A stretch of 25,378 nt of DNA from CALKCV01 sp964619285 (GTDB lineage: Bacteria; Cyanobacteriota; Cyanobacteriia; Cyanobacteriales; Microcoleaceae). The first letter of the stretch is position 1. Each line of letters begins with the position of its first letter. Shown piece after piece: positions 5,900 through 12,805 of the stretch. The notes beneath the pieces were generated by a model. The model saw nothing but the letters and a program-made list of their open reading frames with translations, did no database searches and was not told the DNA's origin. Location: assembly GCA_964619285.1 (NCBI GenBank), contig CAZUCT010000081.1:1-25378 (forward strand). The letters are read 5' to 3'. The translations under genes were made by a program, and so were the position numbers.

Positions 5900-6934
5900 T
5901 TGCCCCAATCCTATAGAGTAGCAATACTTGGAGCCACGGGAGCCGTAGGCACAGAGTTGTTAGAATTGCTAGAAAGTCGTAACTTCCCCCTGTCAGATTT
6001 AAAACTATTGGCATCTCCTCGTTCGGCAGGTAGTACCTTGGAATTTAAAGGAGAAAAACTGCCGGTAGAAGCAGTGGCAGAAGATTCTTTTAAAAATACA
6101 GATTTAGTGTTAGCCTCAGCAGGAGGCTCGACTTCAAAAGCATGGGCGCCCAAAGCGGTAAAAGCAGGGGCCGTAGTCGTTGATAATTCCAGCGCCTTCC
6201 GCATGGAGCCACAAGTCCCTCTGGTAGTACCAGAAGTAAACCCCCAAGCGGCAGCCTCCCACCAGGGTATAATTGCTAATCCTAACTGCACGACTATTTT
6301 AATGACTGTGGCAGTGTGGCCCTTACATCAAGTCCAAGCCGTTAAAAGAATAGTAGTGGCAACCTATCAATCTGCTAGCGGCGCCGGGGCCAGAGCAATG
6401 GAAGAAATGAAGGCCCAGGCCAGGGCAATTTTAGAAGACGAAACTCCCAAAACAGAAATTTTTCCCTATCCGTTGGCCTTTAATTTATTCCCTCATAATT
6501 CTCCCCTAAACGAGGAGGGATATTGCCAAGAAGAAATGAAAATGGTCGACGAAACTCGCAAGATTTTCGGCACAAACGAGGTTAGAATTACCGCAACTTG
6601 CGTCCGAGTCCCAGTTTTACGCGCCCATTCAGAAGCAATTAATTTAGAATTTGATTCGCCTTTTAGCGTAGCTAAAGCTAAGGAAATACTGAGCAACTCG
6701 CCAGGAGTAAAAGTCGTAGAAGATTGGCAGGCAAATTATTTCCCGATGCCAATGGAAGCTAGCGGTAAGGATGAGGTATTAGTAGGTCGAATTCGTCAGG
6801 ATATTTCTCATCCGTTTGGGCTAGAATTATGGCTGAGTGGAGACCAAATCCGCAAAGGTGCGGCTTTAAATGCAGTGCAAATAGCTGAGTTGTTGGCAGC
6901 TAAGAATTGGCTGGGAGTCCCGGCAGCAGTTTAA
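5900..6934 (+). CDS. asd: Aspartate-semialdehyde dehydrogenase
   Basis: NADPH-dependent reductive dephosphorylation of aspartyl phosphate to aspartate semialdehyde, the branch-point of lysine, diaminopimelate, threonine and methionine synthesis. The nucleotide-binding motif GATGAVG is at 11-17, Arg101 (AFR) contacts phosphate, and catalytic Cys130 is in NPNCTT. Gln157 is in the YQSASGAG loop, and the His follows in RAHSEA. The 344 residues are the standard length. The start is TTG at 5900, supported by a strong AAGGAGG site 8 bp upstream and by the family's N-terminus. dapA follows on the same strand after a 378-bp spacer filled with repeats, so the two may no longer share one message. Confidence 0.96.
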   Translation: MPQSYRVAILGATGAVGTELLELLESRNFPLSDLKLLASPRSAGSTLEFKGEKLPVEAVAEDSFKNTDLVLASAGGSTSKAWAPKAVKAGAVVVDNSSAFRMEPQVPLVVPEVNPQAAASHQGIIANPNCTTILMTVAVWPLHQVQAVKRIVVATYQSASGAGARAMEEMKAQARAILEDETPKTEIFPYPLAFNLFPHNSPLNEEGYCQEEMKMVDETRKIFGTNEVRITATCVRVPVLRAHSEAINLEFDSPFSVAKAKEILSNSPGVKVVEDWQANYFPMPMEASGKDEVLVGRIRQDISHPFGLELWLSGDQIRKGAALNAVQIAELLAAKNWLGVPAAV

Positions 6935-6962
6935 AAAAAGTGGTTCTAAATTAGTACATGAG

Positions 6963-7035
6963 GGTGCATCTCAATTTTTTGCTAATAGCTGATGGCTAAT
7001 GGCTAATTGTTAATCGTTCATTGATGAGATGCACC
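6963..7035. repeat. Inverted repeat GGTGCATCTCA/TGAGATGCACC
   Basis: An 11-bp perfect inverted repeat (6963-6973 with 7025-7035) encloses GGCTAAT-type heptamers. It lies 28 bp past the asd stop codon and could act as a weak terminator, but the arms are copies of the dispersed GTGCATCTCAATTTT repeat. Confidence 0.55.
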
Positions 7036-7110
7036 AAATTAATAATTGATGTAGCTAAAAAAAATCTGGCGGTAGGTAGAAATAGGGATTATATTAAAAC
7101 TATGGCGATT

Positions 7111-7292
7111 TATTAATAATTAATAATTAACAATTAATAATTAACAATTAATAATTAACAATTAGCAATTAGCAATTAGCAATTAACAATTAGCAATTAA
7201 CAATTAGCAATTGACAATTAGCAATTGACAATTGGCAATTGACAATTGGCAATTGACAATTAGCAATTAGCAATTAGCAATTAGCAATTAAC
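7111..7292 (+). repeat. 26-unit heptanucleotide array upstream of dapA
   Basis: About 182 bp of tandem seven-base units, mainly AATTAAC, AATTAGC, AATTGAC and AATTGGC. Variants are grouped: AATTAAT/AATTAAC first, then AATTAGC, then alternating AATTGAC/AATTGGC, then AATTAGC again. It ends only a few bases before the dapA ribosome binding site, so it would lie in the leader or force the promoter far upstream. It is the longest array in the window. Confidence 0.9.
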
Positions 7293-7312
7293 AAAAAAGG
7301 AGTGTAAATAGT

Positions 7313-8197
7313 GTGGTAAAATTTGGTAGAGTTCTCACGGCAATGGTGACGCCGTTTAAAGAAGACGGTAGCGTAAATTACTTCGTAGCAGAAAAATTAG
7401 CATTTTGGTTAGCAGAAAATGGGACGGATACCATAGTAGTCTGCGGGACGACGGGGGAATCTCCAACCCTAACTTGGGATGAAGAATATCAATTATTTCA
7501 AGTAGTAAAAAAAGGAGTTGCAGGAAAAGCTAAAGTAATGGCAGGTACCGGCTCTAACTGTACGTCAGAAGCGATCGCCGCTACCCAAAAAGCGGCGGGC
7601 TTGGGATTAGATGGTTCCTTACAGGTGGTTCCTTATTACAATAAACCGCCCCAAACAGGACTGTACGAGCATTTTAAAGCGATCGCTCAAAACAGCCCCG
7701 ACCTACCCATAATGCTCTATAACGTTCCGGGGCGTACCAGTCGCAACCTCGAACCCGAAACAGTAGCTAAACTAGCAGAAATTCCCAATATTGTCGCCAT
7801 TAAAGAAGCAAGCGGCAACCTAGATTTAGTCAGTCAAATTCGCTGTTTAACCCCACCAGAATTTAGCATCTATTCTGGAGACGATTCCCTAACATTACCA
7901 ATATTATCAGTGGGCGGTAGCGGAGTAGTAAGCGTAACGAGCCATCTGGTAGGAGAGCAACTACAACAGATGATTCAAGCTTTTGAAAATGGCCAAGTGG
8001 GAGCGGCAACCAAAATTCATTTAGAACTCTTCGATTTGTTTAAAGCTTTATTTGCAACGACGAATCCCATACCGATTAAAACTGCTTTAAAACTGATGGG
8101 TTGGGAAGTCGGTCCTTATCGTTTGCCCTTGTGCGAACCCCCTGCAGAAGTGACGGAAAAATTAAAAGAAGTGTTGAAAAAAAGAGGTTTGCTCTAA
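7313..8197 (+). CDS. dapA: 4-hydroxy-tetrahydrodipicolinate synthase
   Basis: Condenses pyruvate with aspartate semialdehyde, the first committed step to diaminopimelate and lysine; it uses the product of asd upstream. The TIM-barrel class I aldolase has the Schiff-base Lys164 in VAIKEASG, Tyr136 and Arg141 in LYNVPGRT, the GTTGE substrate loop (45-49) and Tyr109 in PYYN. The 294 residues are standard. The start is GTG at 7313, with AAGGAG at 7297-7302. A 26-unit heptamer array ends just before this ribosome binding site. The order asd-dapA-rnj is conserved in many cyanobacteria. Confidence 0.96.
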   Translation: MVKFGRVLTAMVTPFKEDGSVNYFVAEKLAFWLAENGTDTIVVCGTTGESPTLTWDEEYQLFQVVKKGVAGKAKVMAGTGSNCTSEAIAATQKAAGLGLDGSLQVVPYYNKPPQTGLYEHFKAIAQNSPDLPIMLYNVPGRTSRNLEPETVAKLAEIPNIVAIKEASGNLDLVSQIRCLTPPEFSIYSGDDSLTLPILSVGGSGVVSVTSHLVGEQLQQMIQAFENGQVGAATKIHLELFDLFKALFATTNPIPIKTALKLMGWEVGPYRLPLCEPPAEVTEKLKEVLKKRGLL

Positions 8198-8201
8198 AGA
8201 T

Positions 8202-8233
8202 TTGTCAATTGTCAATTGTTAATTGTTAATTGC
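8202..8233. repeat. Heptamer array after dapA
   Basis: Four to five TTGTCAA/TTGTTAA units begin about 5 bp past the dapA stop codon. Confidence 0.75.
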
Positions 8234-8341
8234 TAGACCTCGTCGTTCGCGTGGAGTATAACTTTGGGAATAACAAAAAGGTATTCAATTAATTATTGAT
8301 GGGGAAAATTGCTTCCATTCAGCCTTTTTTTGAACATAAGG

Positions 8342-8389
8342 TAACGGCTAAAAAATAATGGCAGCATCCAGATTTTTGCCTAGCCGTTA
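8342..8389 (+). promoter_or_regulatory. Long-loop inverted repeat upstream of rnj
   Basis: TAACGGCTA (8342-8350) pairs with TAGCCGTTA (8381-8389) over a 30-base loop. It falls in the presumed leader of the RNase J gene. A structured leader cut by RNase J itself is one possibility; there is no direct evidence. Confidence 0.3.
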
Positions 8390-8505
8390 GCCATGACTTA
8401 ACTAATTTGATGGTGCAAATAGCAACTACCAAAAAACGACGATTAGCTAGCAACAAAAAACAGAAAGAAAACAATAGTAAAGAAACAAAAGTAAGGAAAA
8501 AAAAG

Positions 8506-10296
8506 ATGGCAAGAAAAAAAGCATCAGCATTAAAAATAATTCCCTTGGGAGGGTTGCACGAAATAGGTAAAAATACTTGCCTTTTCGAGTACGACGACGA
8601 AATTATTATCCTCGATGCCGGTTTAGCATTCCCCACCGATGGAATGCACGGAGTAAACATCGTCCTGCCAGATACCACCTATCTGAGGGAAAATCGCGAA
8701 AAAATAAAAGGCGCGATCGTCACCCACGGCCACGAAGACCACATCGGGGGCATCGCCTTTCATTTAAAAAACTTTGAAATCCCCGTCATCTACGGGCCGC
8801 GTTTTGCAATGGCCTTGCTCCAAGGCAAATTAGAAGAAGCGGGAGTTCAAAACCGCACCCAACTCAAAAGCGTTACTCCCCGCCAAACGGTGCGTCTGGG
8901 TAAGTATTTTGAAGTCGAATATATCCGCAACACCCACTCGATCGCCGATAGCTTTACCGTAGCGATAACAACTCCAGTGGGGGTACTGATCCATACGGGA
9001 GACTTTAAAATCGACCATACCCCCGTGGATGGAGAACATTTCGACTTGCAACGACTGGCGCAATACGGCGAACAGGGCGTTCATTGCTTGATTAGCGACT
9101 CGACTAATTCGGAGGTTCCGGGTTTCACTCCCTCCGAAAGGTCGGTATATCCAAACTTAGATCGGGTCATTTCTCAGGCAAGCGGCCGGATCATGGTGAC
9201 AACCTTTGCTTCGTCGGTACACCGACTGCAAATAGTTCTGGAATTAGCGAAGAAACACGATCGCCTCGTAGGAGTGGTAGGGCGTTCTATGTTAAACGTT
9301 ATCGCTCACGCTCGCAATCTCGGCTATGTAAAATGCGAAGATAGTCTGTTCGTGCCCTTACACGCTCTCCGCAAGTTGCCAGATGAGAAGATTCTGATTT
9401 TAACTACTGGCTCTCAAGGGGAACCGATGTCCGCCCTCACCCGCATTGCTAACGGCGAACACCGCCAGATTAAAGTCTGCAAGGGCGATACGGTGGTATT
9501 CTCGGCTAATCCCATTCCCGGCAATACTATCGCCGTAGTCAATACGATCGATAAACTGATGAAACTGGGAGCAAACGTGGTTTACGGCAAGGATAAAGGC
9601 ATTCACGTTTCCGGTCACGGCTGCCAGGAAGACCAAAAGTTGATGCTCGCCCTGACTCGTCCCAAGTTTTTCCTGCCGGTTCACGGGGAACATCGGATGT
9701 TAGTTAAACATTCCCAGACGGCCCAAAGCATGGGCATCCCGGCTGAGAATATGGTGATAATTGATAATGGGGATGTGGTCGAGTTAAGCGATAATTCGAT
9801 TCGCGTTGGTGGTAAAGTTCAAGCAGGTATCGAGTTGGTTGATTCTTCCCGTACAGGTTTGGTTAAGGAAGATGTGCTGAAGGAACGGCAGCAGTTGGCA
9901 GAAGATGGGGTCGTGACTGTGGCAATGGCGGTGAGCTTGGAAGGAAAATTGATGGCGAAGCCAGAGCTGCATTTGCGCGGGGTGGTAACTACGATGGATA
10001 AAAATCAGTTCCAAGAGGCGATCGCCCGCACTTTAGAGAAGACTTTGAGCGATCGCTGGTCCGATATTACCAAAACTTCCTCTAAAGACAAGATACGGGT
10101 AGATTGGCAGGCACTGCGGACTGATATCGAGTGCGTCCTTCAACGTCTGTTGCGCCGGGAACTTCAAAGCAATCCTTTATTGGTGTTGTTGATGCAAACT
10201 CCCGAAGATGGCGAAGTGGGGGAGAAGCCGGTTAAGAAGACTACCAGTAGCACCGGACGTCGGCGTCGGCGCTCGGCTGCTAGGGTAGCTTCTTAA
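8506..10296 (+). CDS. rnj: Ribonuclease J
   Basis: Metallo-beta-lactamase/beta-CASP nuclease with 5'-3' exo- and endonuclease activity, central to mRNA decay and rRNA processing in cyanobacteria. The zinc motif HGHEDH is at residues 74-79 from this start, preceded by the conserved KIIPLGGLHEIGKN. Later signatures include HTGDFKID, the beta-CASP segment near TTFASSVHRLQ, and SGHG and PVHGEHRM. The frame is open to TTG 8407/ATG 8410, which would add 32-33 Lys/Arg-rich residues. I prefer ATG 8506 because it has an AAGG site and fits the family's usual N-terminus. The C-terminus ends in an Arg-rich tail (GRRRRRSAARVAS) after the usual core, a likely RNA-binding extension. Confidence 0.95.
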   Translation: MARKKASALKIIPLGGLHEIGKNTCLFEYDDEIIILDAGLAFPTDGMHGVNIVLPDTTYLRENREKIKGAIVTHGHEDHIGGIAFHLKNFEIPVIYGPRFAMALLQGKLEEAGVQNRTQLKSVTPRQTVRLGKYFEVEYIRNTHSIADSFTVAITTPVGVLIHTGDFKIDHTPVDGEHFDLQRLAQYGEQGVHCLISDSTNSEVPGFTPSERSVYPNLDRVISQASGRIMVTTFASSVHRLQIVLELAKKHDRLVGVVGRSMLNVIAHARNLGYVKCEDSLFVPLHALRKLPDEKILILTTGSQGEPMSALTRIANGEHRQIKVCKGDTVVFSANPIPGNTIAVVNTIDKLMKLGANVVYGKDKGIHVSGHGCQEDQKLMLALTRPKFFLPVHGEHRMLVKHSQTAQSMGIPAENMVIIDNGDVVELSDNSIRVGGKVQAGIELVDSSRTGLVKEDVLKERQQLAEDGVVTVAMAVSLEGKLMAKPELHLRGVVTTMDKNQFQEAIARTLEKTLSDRWSDITKTSSKDKIRVDWQALRTDIECVLQRLLRRELQSNPLLVLLMQTPEDGEVGEKPVKKTTSSTGRRRRRSAARVAS

Positions 10297-10318
10297 CTTT
10301 TGAGTTTTGAGTAAAACA

Positions 10319-10359
10319 ACTAAAGTCGTTACTACCTTGTTCGTAGTAACGACTTTAGT
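10319..10359. repeat. 17-bp perfect hairpin, GTAGTAACGACTTTAGT family
   Basis: ACTAAAGTCGTTACTAC (10319-10335) pairs perfectly with 10343-10359 across a 7-base loop, 23 bp past the rnj stop codon. It is related to the TAGTAATCGCTT repeats at 1-90 and 417-475. It may slow or end rnj transcription but lacks a U-run. Confidence 0.75.
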
Positions 10360-10413
10360 CGTCTATAGATATATTAAAAACCAAAAACGAAAAAATGGTA
10401 AAAGGTATTTGTA

Positions 10414-10481
10414 GGGGAAAAGCATTCGGGGGATAAATTATTGGGCTACTCATAAATATTACTTTCCGAATGCTTTTCCCC
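10414..10481. repeat. Inverted repeat GGGGAAAAGCATTCGG
   Basis: Perfect 16-bp arms (10414-10429 and 10466-10481) enclose 36 bases of AT-rich sequence. From memory, close relatives of this GAAGCATTCGG palindrome are widespread in cyanobacterial spacers. Nothing else is recognisable in 10482-10635 of this 430-bp gap. Confidence 0.75.
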
Positions 10482-10635
10482 CGCCTCGCGTTTAACCGCT
10501 TTTTATAGCGTTTTTAAATCGCTTATAATTACGATATTTTAAGACGCTCGAAACGGAAGATTTGTTTTTGGCGACCAAATCGTTCGATGATTTTATTTGG
10601 TCTTTAAAAATAGATAATGAAGAAGACGAAGAGTC

Positions 10636-10670
10636 TAGAAACCCGGTTTTTTGGAAAAACCGGGTTTCTA
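10636..10670. terminator. TAGAAACCCGGTTTTT hairpin, possible terminator
   Basis: A 16-bp perfect stem with a 3-base loop, 57 bp beyond the stop codon of the minus-strand SanA-like gene and 340 bp past rnj, that is, between convergent genes. Same family as 328-360 and 19888-19921. Confidence 0.45.
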
Positions 10671-10726
10671 AGGTTCCACTCTCTAGTGAAAGAGCGGAAG
10701 ATTAAACGTGGAGTGGGGGCAAATCC

Positions 10727-11386
10727 TCATTCGATGCCCTCAAAAGGGCCTAAAAAAGTTGGTTTGGGACGGGTAACGTGAACTTCCCAGAGCGCTTTTA
10801 AAACTGCTAAGAGTTCCCGCAGGAAATAATATCTCATGGAGTCAGTTTCAAACTTTCCCCAATCTGGGGTACCCAAACCGACGGCTTCTATTCCCATGTT
10901 GCTGCAAGTATAGACAGCGCGGGGTAGATGATATTTTTGGGTAACTAATACCGCTCGGGTAACGCCAAATATTTCTTTAGCGCGATAGCAGCTTTCGTAA
11001 GTGCTGAAGCCTGCATAATCTAGCGTGATATTTGTTAGAGATACGCCATTCTCTACGGCGTATTCCTGCATTGCTTTTACTTCGTTATAGTCCCGACTGC
11101 TGTTGTCGCCGGTCATGAGGATTTTGCTGACGCGAGATTGATGATATAAATCGACTGCGGCTTGGACGCGATCGGCGAGCATGGGCGTGGGAGTACCGTC
11201 TTCCCAAAGTCCGGCACCGAAGACGATCGCCACTGGTTGGGGCGGTACTCCGCTAGGTTCGGTATAGCGGCGATCGCTCGTCGCTCTCCTCACATAATAA
11301 TTAAGAGCTATTGGAGTGAGTATGGCACTCAATAGCGCTAACAAGAAAATAAAACGGGAGTTAAACGCAAGCCATTGAGGTAACAT
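10727..11386 (-). CDS. SanA/YdcF-family (DUF218) membrane protein
   Basis: One N-terminal membrane helix (about residues 11-31, FIFLLALLSAILTPIALNYY) is followed by a DUF218 domain outside the membrane. Family signatures visible are VAIVFGAGLW, DRVQAAVDLYHQ, ILMTGDN and VTQKYHLPRAVYTC. Members such as E. coli SanA affect envelope permeability to vancomycin and SDS; the biochemical activity is not settled. The 219 residues are normal for this subgroup. A TATAAT box on the minus strand (11388-11393) lies one base before the ATG, so the message may be nearly leaderless, or the real start may be further in. Confidence 0.85.
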   Translation of the reverse strand: MLPQWLAFNSRFIFLLALLSAILTPIALNYYVRRATSDRRYTEPSGVPPQPVAIVFGAGLWEDGTPTPMLADRVQAAVDLYHQSRVSKILMTGDNSSRDYNEVKAMQEYAVENGVSLTNITLDYAGFSTYESCYRAKEIFGVTRAVLVTQKYHLPRAVYTCSNMGIEAVGLGTPDWGKFETDSMRYYFLRELLAVLKALWEVHVTRPKPTFLGPFEGIE

Positions 11387-11387
11387 A

Positions 11388-11393
11388 ATTATA
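11388..11393 (-). promoter_or_regulatory. TATAAT box adjoining the SanA-like start codon
   Basis: A perfect -10 hexamer on the minus strand, one base from the annotated ATG. A TTAACA-like -35 lies 16 bp upstream (a TTGTTA lies 19 bp upstream). If used, transcription would begin at or inside the start codon. Confidence 0.3.
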
Positions 11394-11430
11394 GCAATTT
11401 TATTTGAGTTGTTAACAAATATCTATGCTT

Positions 11431-11508
11431 TTTGTTAATTGTCAATTGTTAATTGTTAATGGTAAAATCGCCATTGACAATTGACAATTGACCATTAACA
11501 ATTAACAG
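11431..11508. repeat. Heptamer array overlapping the pyrD stop codon
   Basis: TTGTTAA/TTGTCAA units, a short break around 11460-11470, then CAATTGA and CAATTAA units. The pyrD stop (11495-11497) and its last three sense codons lie inside the array, so the array has provided the gene's end. Confidence 0.8.
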
Positions 11509-12652
11509 CTAAACCTACTGCTTCTGAAATCGATTTTAAGCCTGGATCGTCTAATTTTTGCAACAAACCTTTTAAAATTCGCTTCATCATCCACGGTCCC
11601 TCGTAAACCAATCCGGTATAAACTTGGACGAGACTGGCACCTGCGGTAATTTTATCCCAGGCATCTTCGGCAGTAAAAATACCGCCGACACCGATAATAG
11701 GTAATTGCCCTTGAGTTTCCCGCCAAATAAACTTAATTATTTCGGTGGAGCGCTGCTTTAACGGAGCCCCGCTAATGCCCCCCGCTTCTTCCGTAACCGA
11801 TTTGCCAGTCCCCTCGATAATTTTAGTAGTTAAATCTTCGCGACTAATAGTAGTATTAGTCGCAATAATTCCGGCTAATTGATATTGTTTGGCGAGGTCG
11901 AGAATAGAAGCGATCGCCTCCCATTCCAGGTCTGGTGCAATCTTAATTAAAATAGGTTTAATTGCTCGATTTTCCTCTTGCAAACTTGCCAAAATTGTGC
12001 TAAGACTAGAGGCATTTTGGAGCGATCGCAATCCGGGGGTATTAGGGGAAGAAACATTAACTACAAAATAATCGCCCCAATCCTTCAACAAACGGAAACT
12101 AGCCAAATAATCTTTGGCGGCATTCTCCAAAGGTGTTACTTTAGATTTACCCAGATTAACACCTAACGGGAAGGGGTTATTGGGCGTTGGGGAGAGTTGG
12201 TGTTGGTTACTTCTGGCTTCTAATTTCGAGGCCAAGGCAGCAGCGCCCTGATTATTAAAGCCCATACGATTGAGAATAGCATCATCCCGAAGCAAGCGAA
12301 ACAAGCGAGGAAGGGGGTTTCCGGGTTGGGGGTGCAGAGTAACGGTGCCGAGTTCGGCAAAGCCAAAGCCAAAGCTTGGCCAAACATTAGCGGCCACGCC
12401 ATCTTTATCAAAGCCGGCAGCCAAACCCAGAGGATTTGGAAACTTAAGGCCCCAAAGGGTTTGTTCTAGGCGAGAGTCCCTCAGACAGAAAGACTGCTCC
12501 ATGGCTGCCCAAAGTTTGGGGGCCAACCGACTATTAGAGCGAGAATCGAGGAAATGGAGAGCGTCCAAGGCCCGTTCGTGGGCCCATTCCGGGTCCGTTT
12601 TCAATCCAGAAAATAAAAGAGGTCGCAAAGCAAAACGATAAAAATCCAGCAT
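11495..12652 (-). CDS. pyrD: Dihydroorotate dehydrogenase (quinone), class 2
   Basis: Oxidises dihydroorotate to orotate in pyrimidine synthesis, passing electrons through FMN to membrane quinone. The N-terminal helices typical of the membrane-associated class 2 enzymes are present (YRFALRPLLF...DPEWAHERALDALHFL). Next come NPLGLAAGFDKDG, ILNRMGFNNQG, GVNLGKSK, the catalytic-serine block NVSSPNTPGLRSLQ, IATNTTISR, GGISGAPLK and the phosphate-binding IIGVGGI. The 385 residues are slightly longer than usual because of a spacer around 145-160. The last residues (VNC) are encoded by a heptamer array. It faces away from the GAF-domain gene. Confidence 0.95.
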   Translation of the reverse strand: MLDFYRFALRPLLFSGLKTDPEWAHERALDALHFLDSRSNSRLAPKLWAAMEQSFCLRDSRLEQTLWGLKFPNPLGLAAGFDKDGVAANVWPSFGFGFAELGTVTLHPQPGNPLPRLFRLLRDDAILNRMGFNNQGAAALASKLEARSNQHQLSPTPNNPFPLGVNLGKSKVTPLENAAKDYLASFRLLKDWGDYFVVNVSSPNTPGLRSLQNASSLSTILASLQEENRAIKPILIKIAPDLEWEAIASILDLAKQYQLAGIIATNTTISREDLTTKIIEGTGKSVTEEAGGISGAPLKQRSTEIIKFIWRETQGQLPIIGVGGIFTAEDAWDKITAGASLVQVYTGLVYEGPWMMKRILKGLLQKLDDPGLKSISEAVGLAVNC

Positions 12653-12805
12653 TAGCTCTCGATAATAAAAGTCAAAAACTCAAAATCTAAAATTATAAGG
12701 TAAGGCAGGCAAGTGTTGGGGGAAAGAGGCGGGCGAGCAGGCATCAGAGCGCACCAAGTTAAAATTTTCATAATTAATTGTAGGCAGTTTTGAGGTAATT
12801 GTAAA

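Noticed and set aside
7111..7292. Tandem units as a CRISPR array
   Set aside because: The period is 7 bp with no unique spacers; it is a heptanucleotide repeat.
8319..8678. 119-codon minus-strand frame over the rnj start
   Set aside because: Its Phe/Leu-rich run is the complement of the Lys-rich rnj N-terminus (AAA/AAG codons), so the apparent membrane segments are an artefact.
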